Positions 50,553 to 59,301 are shown, numbered from the stretch's first letter. The stretch: DNA of 64,000 bases from Luteibacter sp. OK325 (GCF_003050935.1 NZ_QAOX01000003.1:310001-374000); one strand, 5' to 3'. Notes: generated from the sequence alone by a model not told the origin. Numbers and translations are program-made.

Positions 50553-51137
50553 ATGCGATACGAATCCAACACCTTCGCCGGGACCGGTGGCGCACGTGCC
50601 ACCGAAGCCATGCACGCCCTTGCGTCGTACGAACCGGACCAGGAACCCACGGTGGCCCGCCTGCTCGAACAGGCCCTGACCGCCGTCGAAACCGATCTCG
50701 CCACCACCAGAGCCTGTGTCGCGCGGGTAGCCGCCTTGCTCGATCGCGAAGAAACCCACGCGGAAACGGCGGCCACCGCGGCACGCCGTCGCGTCGGTGC
50801 CGGCCTGGCCCCGTGGCAGGCCCGTCGCGTGGCCAGCCATGTCGAGGAGAACCTCGGCTTTGCCATCACCATCGACCACCTGGCCACCATCGCCGGCCTG
50901 TCGAGCAGCTATTTCTGTCGCGCCTTCAAGGACAGCTTCGGCGATCCGCCGCACGCTTACATCATGCGTCGCCGCGTGGAACGCGCGCAGACCCTGATGC
51001 TGCAGACCCGTGAACCGCTCAGCCAGATTGCCCTGGCCTGTGGCCTTTCCGACCAGGCCCATCTGTGCAACCTGTTCCGCCGCCTGGTCGGACAGAGCCC
51101 GAGCCATTGGCGGCGTTCGCAGTGGCAGGAAGCTTAA
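50553..51137 (+). CDS. Short AraC-family regulator, 194 aa
   Basis: The C-terminal 100 residues form an AraC double HTH: ITIDHLATIAGLSSSYFCRAFKDSFGDPPHAYIMRRRVERAQTLM and SQIALACGLSDQAHLCNLFRRLVGQSPSHWRR. The short N-terminal part (1-85) is helical and not a known ligand domain. It shares a GLAxWQxRR linker and general layout with the AraC gene at 57328, so the two are paralogues. ATG 50553 follows GGAG at nine bases; an earlier GTG at 50511 is possible. It is divergent from the sensor kinase and convergent with wrbA. Confidence 0.82.
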   Translation: MRYESNTFAGTGGARATEAMHALASYEPDQEPTVARLLEQALTAVETDLATTRACVARVAALLDREETHAETAATAARRRVGAGLAPWQARRVASHVEENLGFAITIDHLATIAGLSSSYFCRAFKDSFGDPPHAYIMRRRVERAQTLMLQTREPLSQIALACGLSDQAHLCNLFRRLVGQSPSHWRRSQWQEA

Positions 51138-51140
51138 TCG

Positions 51141-51740
51141 TTAACCGAACAGCTTCGTGGCGACCTCGGCAATATGCTTGCCCTGGAAACGTGCGCCGGC
51201 CAGTTCGTTTTCGGTGACCTGACGGGAACCGTCGCTGGCGGCGATGGTCGTAGCTCCGTAGGGCGTACCACCCGTGACCTCGTCCAGCTTCATCTGCCCC
51301 TGGAAACTATAGGGCAGGCCCACCGGAATCAGCCCCAGATGAAACAGGTTGGTAATGATCGAGAAGAGGGTCGTTTCCTGGCCGCCGTGCTGCGTCGCCG
51401 TCGAGGCAAAGGCGCCGCCGATCTTGCCGTTGAGCGCACCACGCGCCCACAGCGGACCGGTCTGGTCGAGGAAGCTGGCCATCTGCGAGGTCATGCGGCC
51501 GTAACGGGTGCCGGTGCCGATGATGATCGCGTCATACGATTCCAGCTCGTCCACTCGCGCGATGGGCGCCGCCTGGTCGAGTTTGAAATGCGCGCTTCTG
51601 GCAACTTCTTCCGCAACGGTTTCCGGCACACGCTTGATATCGACTTGCGCGCCAGCTTCACGGGCACCTTCAGCGACGGCGGTGGCCATTTTTTCGATAT
51701 GGCCATAGGCCGAGTAGTAGAGAACGAGAACTTTTGCCAT
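51141..51740 (-). CDS. wrbA: NAD(P)H:quinone oxidoreductase WrbA
   Basis: A 199-residue flavodoxin-like protein. [23 protein letters not shown] opens the FMN site, [26 protein letters not shown] (about 74-99) and [18 protein letters not shown] (about 111-128) complete the WrbA signature. It reduces quinones by two electrons and limits redox cycling. The stop lies three bases from that of the convergent AraC gene. Confidence 0.95.
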   Translation of the reverse strand: MAKVLVLYYSAYGHIEKMATAVAEGAREAGAQVDIKRVPETVAEEVARSAHFKLDQAAPIARVDELESYDAIIIGTGTRYGRMTSQMASFLDQTGPLWARGALNGKIGGAFASTATQHGGQETTLFSIITNLFHLGLIPVGLPYSFQGQMKLDEVTGGTPYGATTIAASDGSRQVTENELAGARFQGKHIAEVATKLFG

Positions 51741-51813
51741 CGGGGTAACTCCTCTGCGAAAGAATCAGGAAGGGAAAGATAGGCACGCTGTCTGTCCAGG
51801 TGAGGTTATTGGT

Positions 51814-52086
51814 ATGTCGTACGCACGAATTGTCGATATCCGCTCCGCCGCCGAAGGGCCGGCGCGGAAGTCCCACGCTTGGCAGGTGCTGCGCGAGGCC
51901 GCGCGCGTCGAACCCGACGAAAGCCGCCGCATCGCCTGGTATCGAAACGATCCCATCGAACTCCTGGACCTGCAGACCGCCGAAGTCCTGGTGGCCTCCG
52001 GCCGTTACGAAGAGGTTCTCGCCTTCCTGCGCGGGGTGAAAGTCGATCTGGGCCTGGAGATTCCCCACGGTTTCGGCGCGTTCTGA
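51814..52086 (+). CDS. Small hypothetical protein, 90 aa
   Basis: The product is soluble and helical. The C-terminal part, IAWYRNDPIELLDLQTAEVLVASGRYEEVLAFL, resembles the C-terminal segment of MbcA/ParS/Xre-type antitoxins (DUF2384), but no RES-type toxin gene is adjacent, so the link is weak. It begins MSYARIVDIRSAAEGPARKSHAWQVLREAARV. The gene is divergent from wrbA with 73 bases between and is followed by a REP cluster. Confidence 0.6.
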   Translation: MSYARIVDIRSAAEGPARKSHAWQVLREAARVEPDESRRIAWYRNDPIELLDLQTAEVLVASGRYEEVLAFLRGVKVDLGLEIPHGFGAF

Positions 52087-52087
52087 C

Positions 52088-52195
52088 GTGAGGGAGCCGC
52101 TTCAGCGGTGATGTGGGAGCCGCTTCAGCGGCGATCCCGCGGCAGCGGGCCGGGTTTCGGCAAGCACCCCTCGCCGATGAATCGGCTCCCACAGG
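52088..52195. repeat. REP/BIME cluster, three units
   Basis: A direct GCTTCAGC unit with a damaged head, a second direct GCTTCAGC unit, the spacer CCCGCGGCAGCGGG, the CAAGCACCCC linker and an inverted GATGAATC unit. Confidence 0.9.
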
Positions 52196-52234
52196 GTAGA
52201 GTGTGACCCAGCCAGGGAAGCCGGAACCCCTATC

Positions 52235-53224
52235 GTGTCGATCGAAGAAGCGCTCACCGCCGAACGCAACGAACGCCTCACTGCCGAGCGTGCCTACGAG
52301 CTCTACTGGGCCGAACTGCTCGGCCAGGCCCCGACGTTCACCTGCGTCGGCCACGGCTGCAGTGCGCCGCTCATCTGCGCCTGCCTCGACAAACCCGAGC
52401 AGAACCTTCGTATCCGTCCCTACTTCCGCTCGCGCCGGGTGGAAGACCATGCAGCTACCTGCGAGGTGGCCCACGGCAAGGGTGAAACAAAAGCGGAGAA
52501 ACGGCCGGACGTGTTCGAAGCCGAACGCCCCGCCGACCACTTCCGTTCCCTCCCCGCCGTATCGAAGCCCGACCCAGCCGCAGGCGAAACCTTGTGGGAG
52601 CCGCTTCCGCGACGATCCCGCGGCAGCGGGCAAGGGCAAGGCGAGCACCCGATCGCCGATGAATCGGCTCCTACAGGGAAAGGTCCCGCTGCTGGGCTTA
52701 AGCCGCGGGCCAGTCATTACTACCGGCTCTCTTCGCTCGTGCAGAAATTCCTCGAGCATCGTCGTGACAAGGACCTTGCCGAAGCGACGGTGGAGATCGG
52801 CGGGGAGACCAGCACGTACGAAGCGCTGTTTCGCAATATCTACCGGCAAAAGGTCGCGGACCAGCTCAACACGCGTGCTATCTGGTGGGGCACCGCTTCC
52901 TTGCGCGCGACGAAGGAAGGCGGTTACTACCTGCGCTTCTCGCGCCCCTTCCGCCACGAAGACGCCGAGCTCAAGCCCACCATTACGCTCACGGCGAAGG
53001 ATATCGACGCCTATCCCGTACGCAAGCTGTTGCGTGCAAGGCTGGATAAGATCATCGCGGAAGCGGACGGCTACTGTGTTGTCTTCGTCTGGGCAAAACC
53101 CTGGATGCCGAAGGATTCCGAGAAGCCCTTCGTGCGTTTCTACGTGAACAATCTCGATCACATCGACGTACGTGGCCCGGAGATCCTAGAGGAACTGAAG
53201 AACACCTCGCGAGTGGGCGATTGA
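52235..53224 (+). CDS. Hypothetical protein with an in-frame REP insertion
   Basis: A 329-residue protein of unknown function. Its N-terminal quarter (about 30-85) has CVGHGCSAPLICACLDKP and PYFRSRRVEDHAATCEVA, a Cys/His pattern recalling the zinc-finger-like start of CoiA-related proteins. The C-terminal half (about 160-325) is a mixed alpha/beta domain without a known match. Between them (about residues 120-148) the codons are those of a complete inverted REP pair, read as WEPLPRRSRGSGQGQGEHP then IADESAPTGK. The frame stays open, so the protein carries a repeat-encoded linker. The start is GTG 52235 with a weak ribosome site. Confidence 0.72.
   Translation: MSIEEALTAERNERLTAERAYELYWAELLGQAPTFTCVGHGCSAPLICACLDKPEQNLRIRPYFRSRRVEDHAATCEVAHGKGETKAEKRPDVFEAERPADHFRSLPAVSKPDPAAGETLWEPLPRRSRGSGQGQGEHPIADESAPTGKGPAAGLKPRASHYYRLSSLVQKFLEHRRDKDLAEATVEIGGETSTYEALFRNIYRQKVADQLNTRAIWWGTASLRATKEGGYYLRFSRPFRHEDAELKPTITLTAKDIDAYPVRKLLRARLDKIIAEADGYCVVFVWAKPWMPKDSEKPFVRFYVNNLDHIDVRGPEILEELKNTSRVGD
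52593..52677. repeat. REP/BIME pair inside a coding sequence
   Basis: A direct GTGGGAGCCGCTTC unit (second arm mutated to CGCGAC), the spacer CCCGCGGCAGCGGG, the GCGAGCACCC linker and an inverted GATGAATC unit with a CTCCTACA end, all within the open reading frame 52235-53224. Confidence 0.92.
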
Positions 53225-53273
53225 GTCGCCATCCTCCGCCAGATACCCTGACTGATCGAAGGGAAAGGATTCC

Positions 53274-53837
53274 ATGCATCGCCTCATCTCCCGCTTGTTG
53301 CTCTCCGCCTTCCTCCTTGCCTCTGGCGTTGCCTTCGCCAGTGGGCCCGTCATCGTCACGATCAGTCCGCCGCCCAAGGCACAGGATGCAGAACGCGGCT
53401 TTATCCAGGTGCGTATTCGCAACGAAGGCACGACGCCTGTCTACATGTTCGGGCCGGTCACGCTGGACCACATGTCATTCGTAAACGTTCTATGCATCCG
53501 CGATGCGTCGGGCCGCGCTGCCGAGCAACGCATCAACCCCGGCCACCTGGTCTACGAACCCGAGGCCTTCGTCCGCATCGACCCACGTGGCGAATTGCGC
53601 AATACGGTCGATCTGGACTACGCCTACGCACTTCCGGACGGCCCTGTCGACATCAGGTATTCACCGCAGTCGTTCTTCGACCGGCCACAGGGCAGGTCGG
53701 CCGGGGAGGACGATCCGCCCGGGCAGACAAGCAGCAACACCTTGCGAATCTGGATCAATCGAAGCCTGCTCCGTCCAGCGAGCGACCATCCCGAATGGCA
53801 GCCTGAGATTTCGAAGAACATCGACTGCCAGCCTTGA
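53274..53837 (+). CDS. Exported hypothetical protein, 187 aa
   Basis: The product has a signal peptide (LLLSAFLLASGVAFASG). The mature part begins VIVTISPPPKAQDAERGFIQVRIRNEGTTPVYMF, a beta-sandwich-like domain (about 25-145), and has two cysteines (about 75 and 184) that could form a disulfide. I do not recognise the family. AAAGG precedes ATG 53274. It is 49 bases behind the REP-interrupted gene on the same strand and convergent with the GH13 gene, with two bases between stops. Confidence 0.65.
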   Translation: MHRLISRLLLSAFLLASGVAFASGPVIVTISPPPKAQDAERGFIQVRIRNEGTTPVYMFGPVTLDHMSFVNVLCIRDASGRAAEQRINPGHLVYEPEAFVRIDPRGELRNTVDLDYAYALPDGPVDIRYSPQSFFDRPQGRSAGEDDPPGQTSSNTLRIWINRSLLRPASDHPEWQPEISKNIDCQP

Positions 53838-53839
53838 GG

Positions 53840-55405
53840 TCAACGCCGGTAAACGCGAGCCTCTCCTGCACGAAGTACGTTTGGAGACGAACCTGTCACA
53901 GTAGAAATCATCAGGGTGCCGGGCGCGGCTACGGGCAACTTGCTGTCGGCACCGGTGAAATTGAGCGCTACGACATAGCGCTCGTTACCGTCGCTACGTT
54001 CGTAAACCATCACCGCATCGTCAACGGCGAGAAGCTGGAAGCTGCCGACGCTCAGCGCACGATGTTCGCGACGCAACCGAAGCAAGGTCTTGTAGAGCGA
54101 CAACAACGAACCGGGATCGTCCGCTTCGCTGGCGACATTGCACGTGGCGACATGATCGCCGACCGGCAGCCAGGGGATGCCTCGGGTGAAGCCCGCACCT
54201 TCACGCGGGAACCAGCGCATCGGCGTGCGCTGCGGATCGCGACCGAGGCCCTTGCCGGGCTCGTTGATCTCAAAGGGATCACGCACCCGCTCCGGGGTGA
54301 TTACCACGTCGTGCATGCCGATTTCGTCGCCGTAGTACATCGTTGGCGTGCCGCGCAAGGTCAGCAACAGCACGGCGGCGACGCGAGCCTGAAGATCGCC
54401 TACCCGCGAAGCGATACGCGGCTTGTCGTGATTGCCGAGCACCCAGTTGGGCCAGCTGCCCGGCGGCAGCGCGGCCTCGTAACGCTCCACCAGGCTGGCG
54501 ATGTAGCGCGCGTCCCACGGCGCGCCGATCAACAGGAAATTGAACGGCAGGTTGGCGCCATCGAGGTTCTCGCCGTAGTAAGCGACGATCCGCTCCAGTG
54601 GCAGATAGAGTTCGCCGATCAACACGCGCTCCGGAAACTCGTCGATTACCTCACGCATGGCGGAGACGATGCCGAGCACTTCCGGCAGGTCAGACGTGTA
54701 CACGGGAAGAAACCGGTTCGCTTGCGAATCGACGCCTTCGCGGTACGCCGGGTTGATCGGGTTATCGCGAAACTGCGCGTCCTTCATAACGTGGTACAGC
54801 ACGTCCACGCGAAAGCCGTCCACGCCGCGGCGCAGCCAGAAGCGCATGGCGTCGTACATCGCTTCGCGAACGACGGGGTTGCGCCAGTTGAGGTCGGGCT
54901 GCTTGTCGAGAAAGAGGTGCAGGTAGTACTGGCCCGTGGGCGGGTCGAAGGCCCAGGCGCTGCCGCCGAAGTTCGACAACCAGTTGTTCGGCGGACCGCC
55001 ACCGGGCGCCGGGTCCCGCCAGAGGTACCAGTCGCGGAAAGCACTGTCGCGCGAACGGCGGCTTTCGCGGAACCAGGGATGTTCGTCGGAGGTGTGGTTC
55101 GGGACGAAGTCGAGGATGAGCTTGAGGCCGAGTGCATGGGCGTCGGCGATCAGGCCGTCCATGCTCTCCATATCGCCGAATAGCGGGTCGATGCCTCGGT
55201 AGTCGCTTACGTCATAGCCGAAATCGGCCATGGGCGAGGGGAAGATCGGCGAGATCCACAGTGCGCGGACGCCCAGGCCGGCCAGGTAGGGGAGCTTGGC
55301 GCGGATGCCTTCGAGGTCGCCGATGCCGTCGCCGTTGGCGTCGGCGAAGGAGCGGGGGTAGATCTGGTAGATGACGCCGTCTTGCCACCAGAGGGGTTGT
55401 GTCAT
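53840..55405 (-). CDS. GH13 alpha-glucosidase
   Basis: A 521-residue glycoside hydrolase 13. WWQDGVIYQIYPRSFADANGDGIGDLEGI opens the barrel. The catalytic nucleophile lies in DGFRVDVLYH (about 198), the acid/base in VLIGELYLP (about 260) and the third acid in VLGNHDKPR (about 315). The sequence resembles cytoplasmic oligo-1,6-glucosidase/maltase-type enzymes (no signal peptide), so it would trim maltooligosaccharides or act on sucrose- or trehalose-like sugars. ATG 55405 follows AAGG; longer frames upstream run through REP DNA. It is divergent from a second GH13 gene. Confidence 0.88.
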   Translation of the reverse strand: MTQPLWWQDGVIYQIYPRSFADANGDGIGDLEGIRAKLPYLAGLGVRALWISPIFPSPMADFGYDVSDYRGIDPLFGDMESMDGLIADAHALGLKLILDFVPNHTSDEHPWFRESRRSRDSAFRDWYLWRDPAPGGGPPNNWLSNFGGSAWAFDPPTGQYYLHLFLDKQPDLNWRNPVVREAMYDAMRFWLRRGVDGFRVDVLYHVMKDAQFRDNPINPAYREGVDSQANRFLPVYTSDLPEVLGIVSAMREVIDEFPERVLIGELYLPLERIVAYYGENLDGANLPFNFLLIGAPWDARYIASLVERYEAALPPGSWPNWVLGNHDKPRIASRVGDLQARVAAVLLLTLRGTPTMYYGDEIGMHDVVITPERVRDPFEINEPGKGLGRDPQRTPMRWFPREGAGFTRGIPWLPVGDHVATCNVASEADDPGSLLSLYKTLLRLRREHRALSVGSFQLLAVDDAVMVYERSDGNERYVVALNFTGADSKLPVAAPGTLMISTVTGSSPNVLRAGEARVYRR

Positions 55406-55444
55406 GCCCGTACCTTGTTGGTCGGTGAGTGCGTCGCTGCGGGA

Positions 55445-55469
55445 CATCGCCGATGAATCGGCTCCTACA
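55445..55469. repeat. Single inverted REP unit in a divergent promoter
   Basis: One GATGAATC unit with the GGCTCCTACA end lies between the divergent GH13 genes, an uncommon position for this family here (most units are at 3' ends). Confidence 0.88.
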
Positions 55470-55568
55470 AGGAGCCGGTGTCCACAGAGTGTTGGGGCGA
55501 ATGTGTAGGGAACGCCTTCACGCTGAAGCTCGTAGGCTTTGCTCCAACCTCGTGGACCGGCTGCCGTC

Positions 55569-57224
55569 ATGATCAACGACCTCTGGTACAAGAACGCGAT
55601 CATCTATTGCCTTTCCGTCGGCACCTTCCAGGACTCCAACGGCGATGGCATCGGCGATTTCCAGGGCCTCGGCCGGCGGCTGGATTACCTGCAGGGCCTG
55701 GGCATCACGGCCGTCTGGCTCATGCCCTTCCAGACCTCGCCATGCAAGGACGGTGGGTACGACATCAGTGATTACTACAACGTCGACCCCCGCTACGGCA
55801 CGCTTGGCGACTTCGTCGAATTCACCCACGCGGCGCATCAGCGCGGCATGCGCGTGCTGATCGATCTGGTGGTGAACCATACCTCGGACCAGCACCCCTG
55901 GTTCCGTGAAGCGTGTCGCGATCCCGACTCGAAATACCGCGACTGGTACGTGTGGTCCAAGACAAAACCTGCCAACGCGAATGAAGGCATGGTCTTCCCC
56001 GGCGTGCAGAAAAGTACCTGGAATTACGACAAACGCGCCAAGGCCTGGTACTTCCATCGCTTCTACAATTTCCAGCCCGACCTCGACACCTCGAACCCGT
56101 ATGTGCAGGCCGAGATCCTCAAGATTATGGGCTTCTGGACGCAACTGGGTGTATCGGGTTTCCGCATGGATGCGGTGCCCTTCGTCATTTCGACCAAGGG
56201 CGCCGACGTAAAGAAGTCACAGGAACAGTTCGACATGCTGCGCTCGTTCCGTGAGCTGCTGCAGTGGCGCCAGGGCGACGCGATCATCCTGGGCGAAGCG
56301 AATGTACTGCCAAAGGATGACCTCGAATACTTCGGCGACGACGGCGACCGTTTGCAGATGATGTTCAACTTCCAGGTGAACCAGAACCTGTTCTACGCAC
56401 TGGCCGCCGCCGACGTGCGGCCCCTGGTCGGCGCGCTGGAGAAGACCAGGCCCAGGCCGGCCACGGCACAATGGGCCATGTTCCTGCGCAACCACGACGA
56501 ACTCGACCTCGGGCGGTTGACCAGGCGTCAGCGCGAGCGCGTCTTTGCCGAATTTGGCCCCGACAAGGACATGCAGCTCTACGACCGGGGCATACGCCGG
56601 CGTCTTGCTCCCATGTTGCGCAACGATCGTCGTCGCCTCGAGCTGGCGTACAGCCTCATGCTGACCCTGCCGGGCACGCCGGTGATCCGCTATGGGGACG
56701 AAATCGGCATGGGTGACGACCTCTCGCTACCCGAACGCGAGTGCGCGCGCACCCCGATGCAGTGGTCCACCGAGCGCCTGGCCGGCTTCACCGATGCACG
56801 GCGCGCGGTGAGCAAGGTCATCGGCGAGGGTCCCTTTGGCTTCGCCCATGTAAACGTCGCCGAACAGCGTCGCGATCCCGGTTCCCTGTTGAACTGGATG
56901 GAACGTGTCATCCGCATGCGCAAGGAGATCCTCGAGGTGTCCTGGGGCGACTTCGAGGTGCTCCCCCTGGACGACAACGCGATCCTGATGATGCGCTACA
57001 CATGGCGCGGAAATTCGGTGCTTTTCCTGCACAACCTTTCCGACGCGCCCTGCGAGGCAGCCTTCACCCTCCCCGAGCCTCTTATCAACGTTTTGTCGGA
57101 CGATCACAGCGAACCCGAGGGGCGGGGAAAGCACCGGATCCTGCTGGAACCTTATGGTTACCGCTGGTTCCGCGAGGGCGGGCTGGGCTACATCCTCCGG
57201 CGAAAAGAAGTCGACGGGGTGTGA
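55569..57224 (+). CDS. GH13 trehalose-synthase-like enzyme
   Basis: A 551-residue GH13 protein. LWYKNAIIYCLSVGTFQDSNGDGIGDFQGL is close to the start of maltose alpha-D-glucosyltransferases (TreS). The nucleophile is in GFRMDAVPF (about 205), the acid/base in ILGEANVLP (about 245) and the third acid in LRNHDELDL (about 312). The C-terminal beta domain ends GYRWFREGG, and there is no fused maltokinase domain. It probably interconverts maltose and trehalose or hydrolyses related disaccharides; TreS activity is inferred. ATG 55569 is chosen by alignment to the family start; the ribosome site is weak. Confidence 0.83.
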   Translation: MINDLWYKNAIIYCLSVGTFQDSNGDGIGDFQGLGRRLDYLQGLGITAVWLMPFQTSPCKDGGYDISDYYNVDPRYGTLGDFVEFTHAAHQRGMRVLIDLVVNHTSDQHPWFREACRDPDSKYRDWYVWSKTKPANANEGMVFPGVQKSTWNYDKRAKAWYFHRFYNFQPDLDTSNPYVQAEILKIMGFWTQLGVSGFRMDAVPFVISTKGADVKKSQEQFDMLRSFRELLQWRQGDAIILGEANVLPKDDLEYFGDDGDRLQMMFNFQVNQNLFYALAAADVRPLVGALEKTRPRPATAQWAMFLRNHDELDLGRLTRRQRERVFAEFGPDKDMQLYDRGIRRRLAPMLRNDRRRLELAYSLMLTLPGTPVIRYGDEIGMGDDLSLPERECARTPMQWSTERLAGFTDARRAVSKVIGEGPFGFAHVNVAEQRRDPGSLLNWMERVIRMRKEILEVSWGDFEVLPLDDNAILMMRYTWRGNSVLFLHNLSDAPCEAAFTLPEPLINVLSDDHSEPEGRGKHRILLEPYGYRWFREGGLGYILRRKEVDGV

Positions 57225-57248
57225 TATCCATGTGTTGCATAGGTGACA

Positions 57249-57265
57249 TACCCCATTAGGGGGTA
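57249..57265. promoter_or_regulatory. TACCCC-N5-GGGGTA inverted repeat
   Basis: A palindrome with the spacer ATTAG between the TreS-like gene and the AraC gene, 63 bases before the AraC start. It may be an operator or a short 3' hairpin. Confidence 0.35.
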
Positions 57266-57327
57266 GTCGCCGATCCTTGCGTGCGCAATGCTTCAATCCA
57301 CATCCGATTTCCTACGAGGGTCGGCTC

Positions 57328-58095
57328 ATGTATCGCGCCGAAGCAGCCTGTCTCGCCACGTCCCCGCGTACTTCAACCGTCATCGTCGACCTCGCGCAGC
57401 GTTCGGCCGCCCTCCAGCGCGGCGACGGACCCCGAGGACGACACAGCCTGCTCGACGAGCTACGCCAGCGCGACGAAGTCACGGAGATCCTGCTCGACGC
57501 CGTCGATGGCCTCGAAGACGAGTTGTTGCTGGTGTATCGCGCCAACCGGGCCTCGGACGAAGGCTCCGGCGCCATTCTCTTTCGCCGGCAGCGCCCCGCC
57601 GGCCTCGAAGCGGTGCACCCGCCGGCCGTGCACACCCTGGCCCAGGTCCTCTTCGACAGCCTTCGTGCCGAAGCGCCGAACGTGCCCCTGCTCGCCCATG
57701 TCGCCCTTGCCCTGAGGGCCATCCTTCCCTGCGCGCCGGCGCGGGACGATCCCGGCGCGCAGCGCGGCGGCCTCGCCAGCTGGCAGGAACGCCGGGCCAT
57801 CGCCTTCATGGAAGAGCGGCTGGATCAGTCGTTTCCGGTAGCGGACGTCGCGGAGGCCTGCGGCCTCTCGGTCAACCACTTCTCACGCGCGTTCCGCCGC
57901 AGCATCGGCAAGCCGCCGCACCGCTGGCTGCTCGACCGGCGCATCCAGAAAGCGCAGGACATGCTCCGGATCAACTGCCTCTCGCTGGCGGACATCGCGC
58001 TGGCCTGCGGTTTCGCCGAGCAGAGTCACTTCACCCGCGTGTTTACCCGCACGGTCGGCATCCCGCCCGGCGCGTGGCGTCGTTCCGCCGATTGA
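57328..58095 (+). CDS. AraC-family regulator, 255 aa
   Basis: The C-terminal AraC HTH pair is complete: FPVADVAEACGLSVNHFSRAFRRSIGKPPHRWLLDRRIQKAQDML and LADIALACGFAEQSHFTRVFTRTVGIPPGAWRR. The first 150 residues are not a recognisable sensor domain. It has the GGLAxWQxRR linker seen in the paralogue at 50553. GAGGG lies seven bases before ATG 57328. Its position behind the TreS-like gene could mean control of the GH13 pair, but it may equally be independent. Confidence 0.85.
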   Translation: MYRAEAACLATSPRTSTVIVDLAQRSAALQRGDGPRGRHSLLDELRQRDEVTEILLDAVDGLEDELLLVYRANRASDEGSGAILFRRQRPAGLEAVHPPAVHTLAQVLFDSLRAEAPNVPLLAHVALALRAILPCAPARDDPGAQRGGLASWQERRAIAFMEERLDQSFPVADVAEACGLSVNHFSRAFRRSIGKPPHRWLLDRRIQKAQDMLRINCLSLADIALACGFAEQSHFTRVFTRTVGIPPGAWRRSAD

Positions 58096-58225
58096 TCCAT
58101 GCAAACACGGGCCGGAAACGCCAAACGATTGTGCTTTCAGTCAATCCATCATTTCATCCGCTGCGTATGCTGGTCTCGACATCACGCGGCAGGAAACCAC
58201 GTATGACCGCGGTACCGGCAGGCTC

Positions 58226-58675
58226 ATGAGCGTCGACGATGACAACAGTGGGGCCGCGCTCGGTCTGGGCCGCGACCTGATGCTGGCCGGCTCGCGTTTA
58301 CGCGATGCCGTCGGCCGCCGCGCCCAGCGCGAGTTCGGCATCACCGCCCTGCAGAGCGACATGCTCCTGCTGCTGACCACACGCGGCAGCATGATTTCCA
58401 CCGAACTGGCGGCTGCCTGCGGCGTCAACGCCAGCACGGTGACGCATGCGGTGGATGCCGGCATCGAGCGCGGCTTGATGCGCCGCGTGCGCAACGAAGC
58501 GGACCGCCGCCTGGTCGACATCGGCCTGACCGTGGCCGGTAAGCGCATGGCCGAAAGGGTTCGCGCCCTCGTTGCCGACCTCGCCCGCAGTGCGCTCGAA
58601 GGCCTGGGCACGCCCGACCTGGCCGTCCTCGCGGAAAGCCTGGCCCAGGTGACGAAGAACCTCGAGAAAGACTAG
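58226..58675 (+). CDS. MarR-family regulator
   Basis: A 149-residue winged-helix protein: FGITALQSDMLLLLTTRGSMISTELAAACGVNASTVTHAVDAGIERGLMRRVRNEADRRLVDIGLT (about 33-98), the DNA-binding core and wing with the conserved D-x-R. MarR proteins sense phenolics or oxidants and control efflux or degradation genes. It is convergent with the LysE-type exporter gene; the stop codons of the two genes overlap in the tetranucleotide CTAG. Confidence 0.87.
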   Translation: MSVDDDNSGAALGLGRDLMLAGSRLRDAVGRRAQREFGITALQSDMLLLLTTRGSMISTELAAACGVNASTVTHAVDAGIERGLMRRVRNEADRRLVDIGLTVAGKRMAERVRALVADLARSALEGLGTPDLAVLAESLAQVTKNLEKD

Positions 58676-59301
58676 GCCGCGCGACGCCCGAAGATCAGGT
58701 ACAGCCCGAACAGGGAAAAGATCGCCCCTGCCCCGCCGTCGATCCAACGGCTCGCTCGCACATACCCGCGGCGCATGGCCGGCAGGGCGAAGATCCCGGC
58801 GACCACGGCGAACCAGAGCATCGTTTCCACGGTGACCATGGCCCACAGACCCCAGCGCGCTCCCGCGGTCATCGCATCGCCGACGAAGGCCGAGAAGATG
58901 GACGCGAAGTAGACCGCCGCCTTAGGGTTGGCCAGGTTCGTCGCCAGACCGCGCATCAGCGCCTTCCAGGGGCTGGAATCCCGCACATCCACCGTGGGCG
59001 CCACGGCGCCGGGCTTGGTCCGCCAGGCGGCCCGGAGCAACTGGAAGCCCATCCAGCACAGGTACGCGCCACCGAGGATAGCGATGCCCCGCTGCAGCCA
59101 GGCCAGCCGCTGCAGCAGTACGTGCAGGCCCAGCAAGGCCAGGGCCGCCCAGGCGGCAACGCCCAGGGCGATGCCGACGACGCCGGCCAGGGCCTCGCGT
59201 CGCGAGCGGCTCGCCGCCAGCTGGGAAACGAAGAAGAAATCGGGCCCCGGCGTGATCAGGGCGACGATATGGACGAGGGCGATGGTCAGGAAGAGGCTCA
59301 T
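58672..59301 (-). CDS. LysE/RhtB-family amino-acid exporter
   Basis: A 209-residue six-helix protein. LVHIVALITPGPDFFFVSQLAASRSRREALAGVVGIALG (about 8-46) is the family signature and LATNLANPKAAVYFASIFSAF (about 118-138) the second one. It exports amino acids such as threonine, homoserine or lysine. ATG 59301 gives the normal length; an upstream Met at 59400 adds an unrelated N-terminus. It overlaps the MarR gene by four bases. Confidence 0.9.
   Translation of the reverse strand: MSLFLTIALVHIVALITPGPDFFFVSQLAASRSRREALAGVVGIALGVAAWAALALLGLHVLLQRLAWLQRGIAILGGAYLCWMGFQLLRAAWRTKPGAVAPTVDVRDSSPWKALMRGLATNLANPKAAVYFASIFSAFVGDAMTAGARWGLWAMVTVETMLWFAVVAGIFALPAMRRGYVRASRWIDGGAGAIFSLFGLYLIFGRRAA

Noticed and set aside
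51814-52086. A complete toxin-antitoxin pair with the small gene next to wrbA
   Set aside because: Only the antitoxin-like C-terminal resemblance is seen; the neighbours are wrbA and a REP cluster, with no toxin gene.
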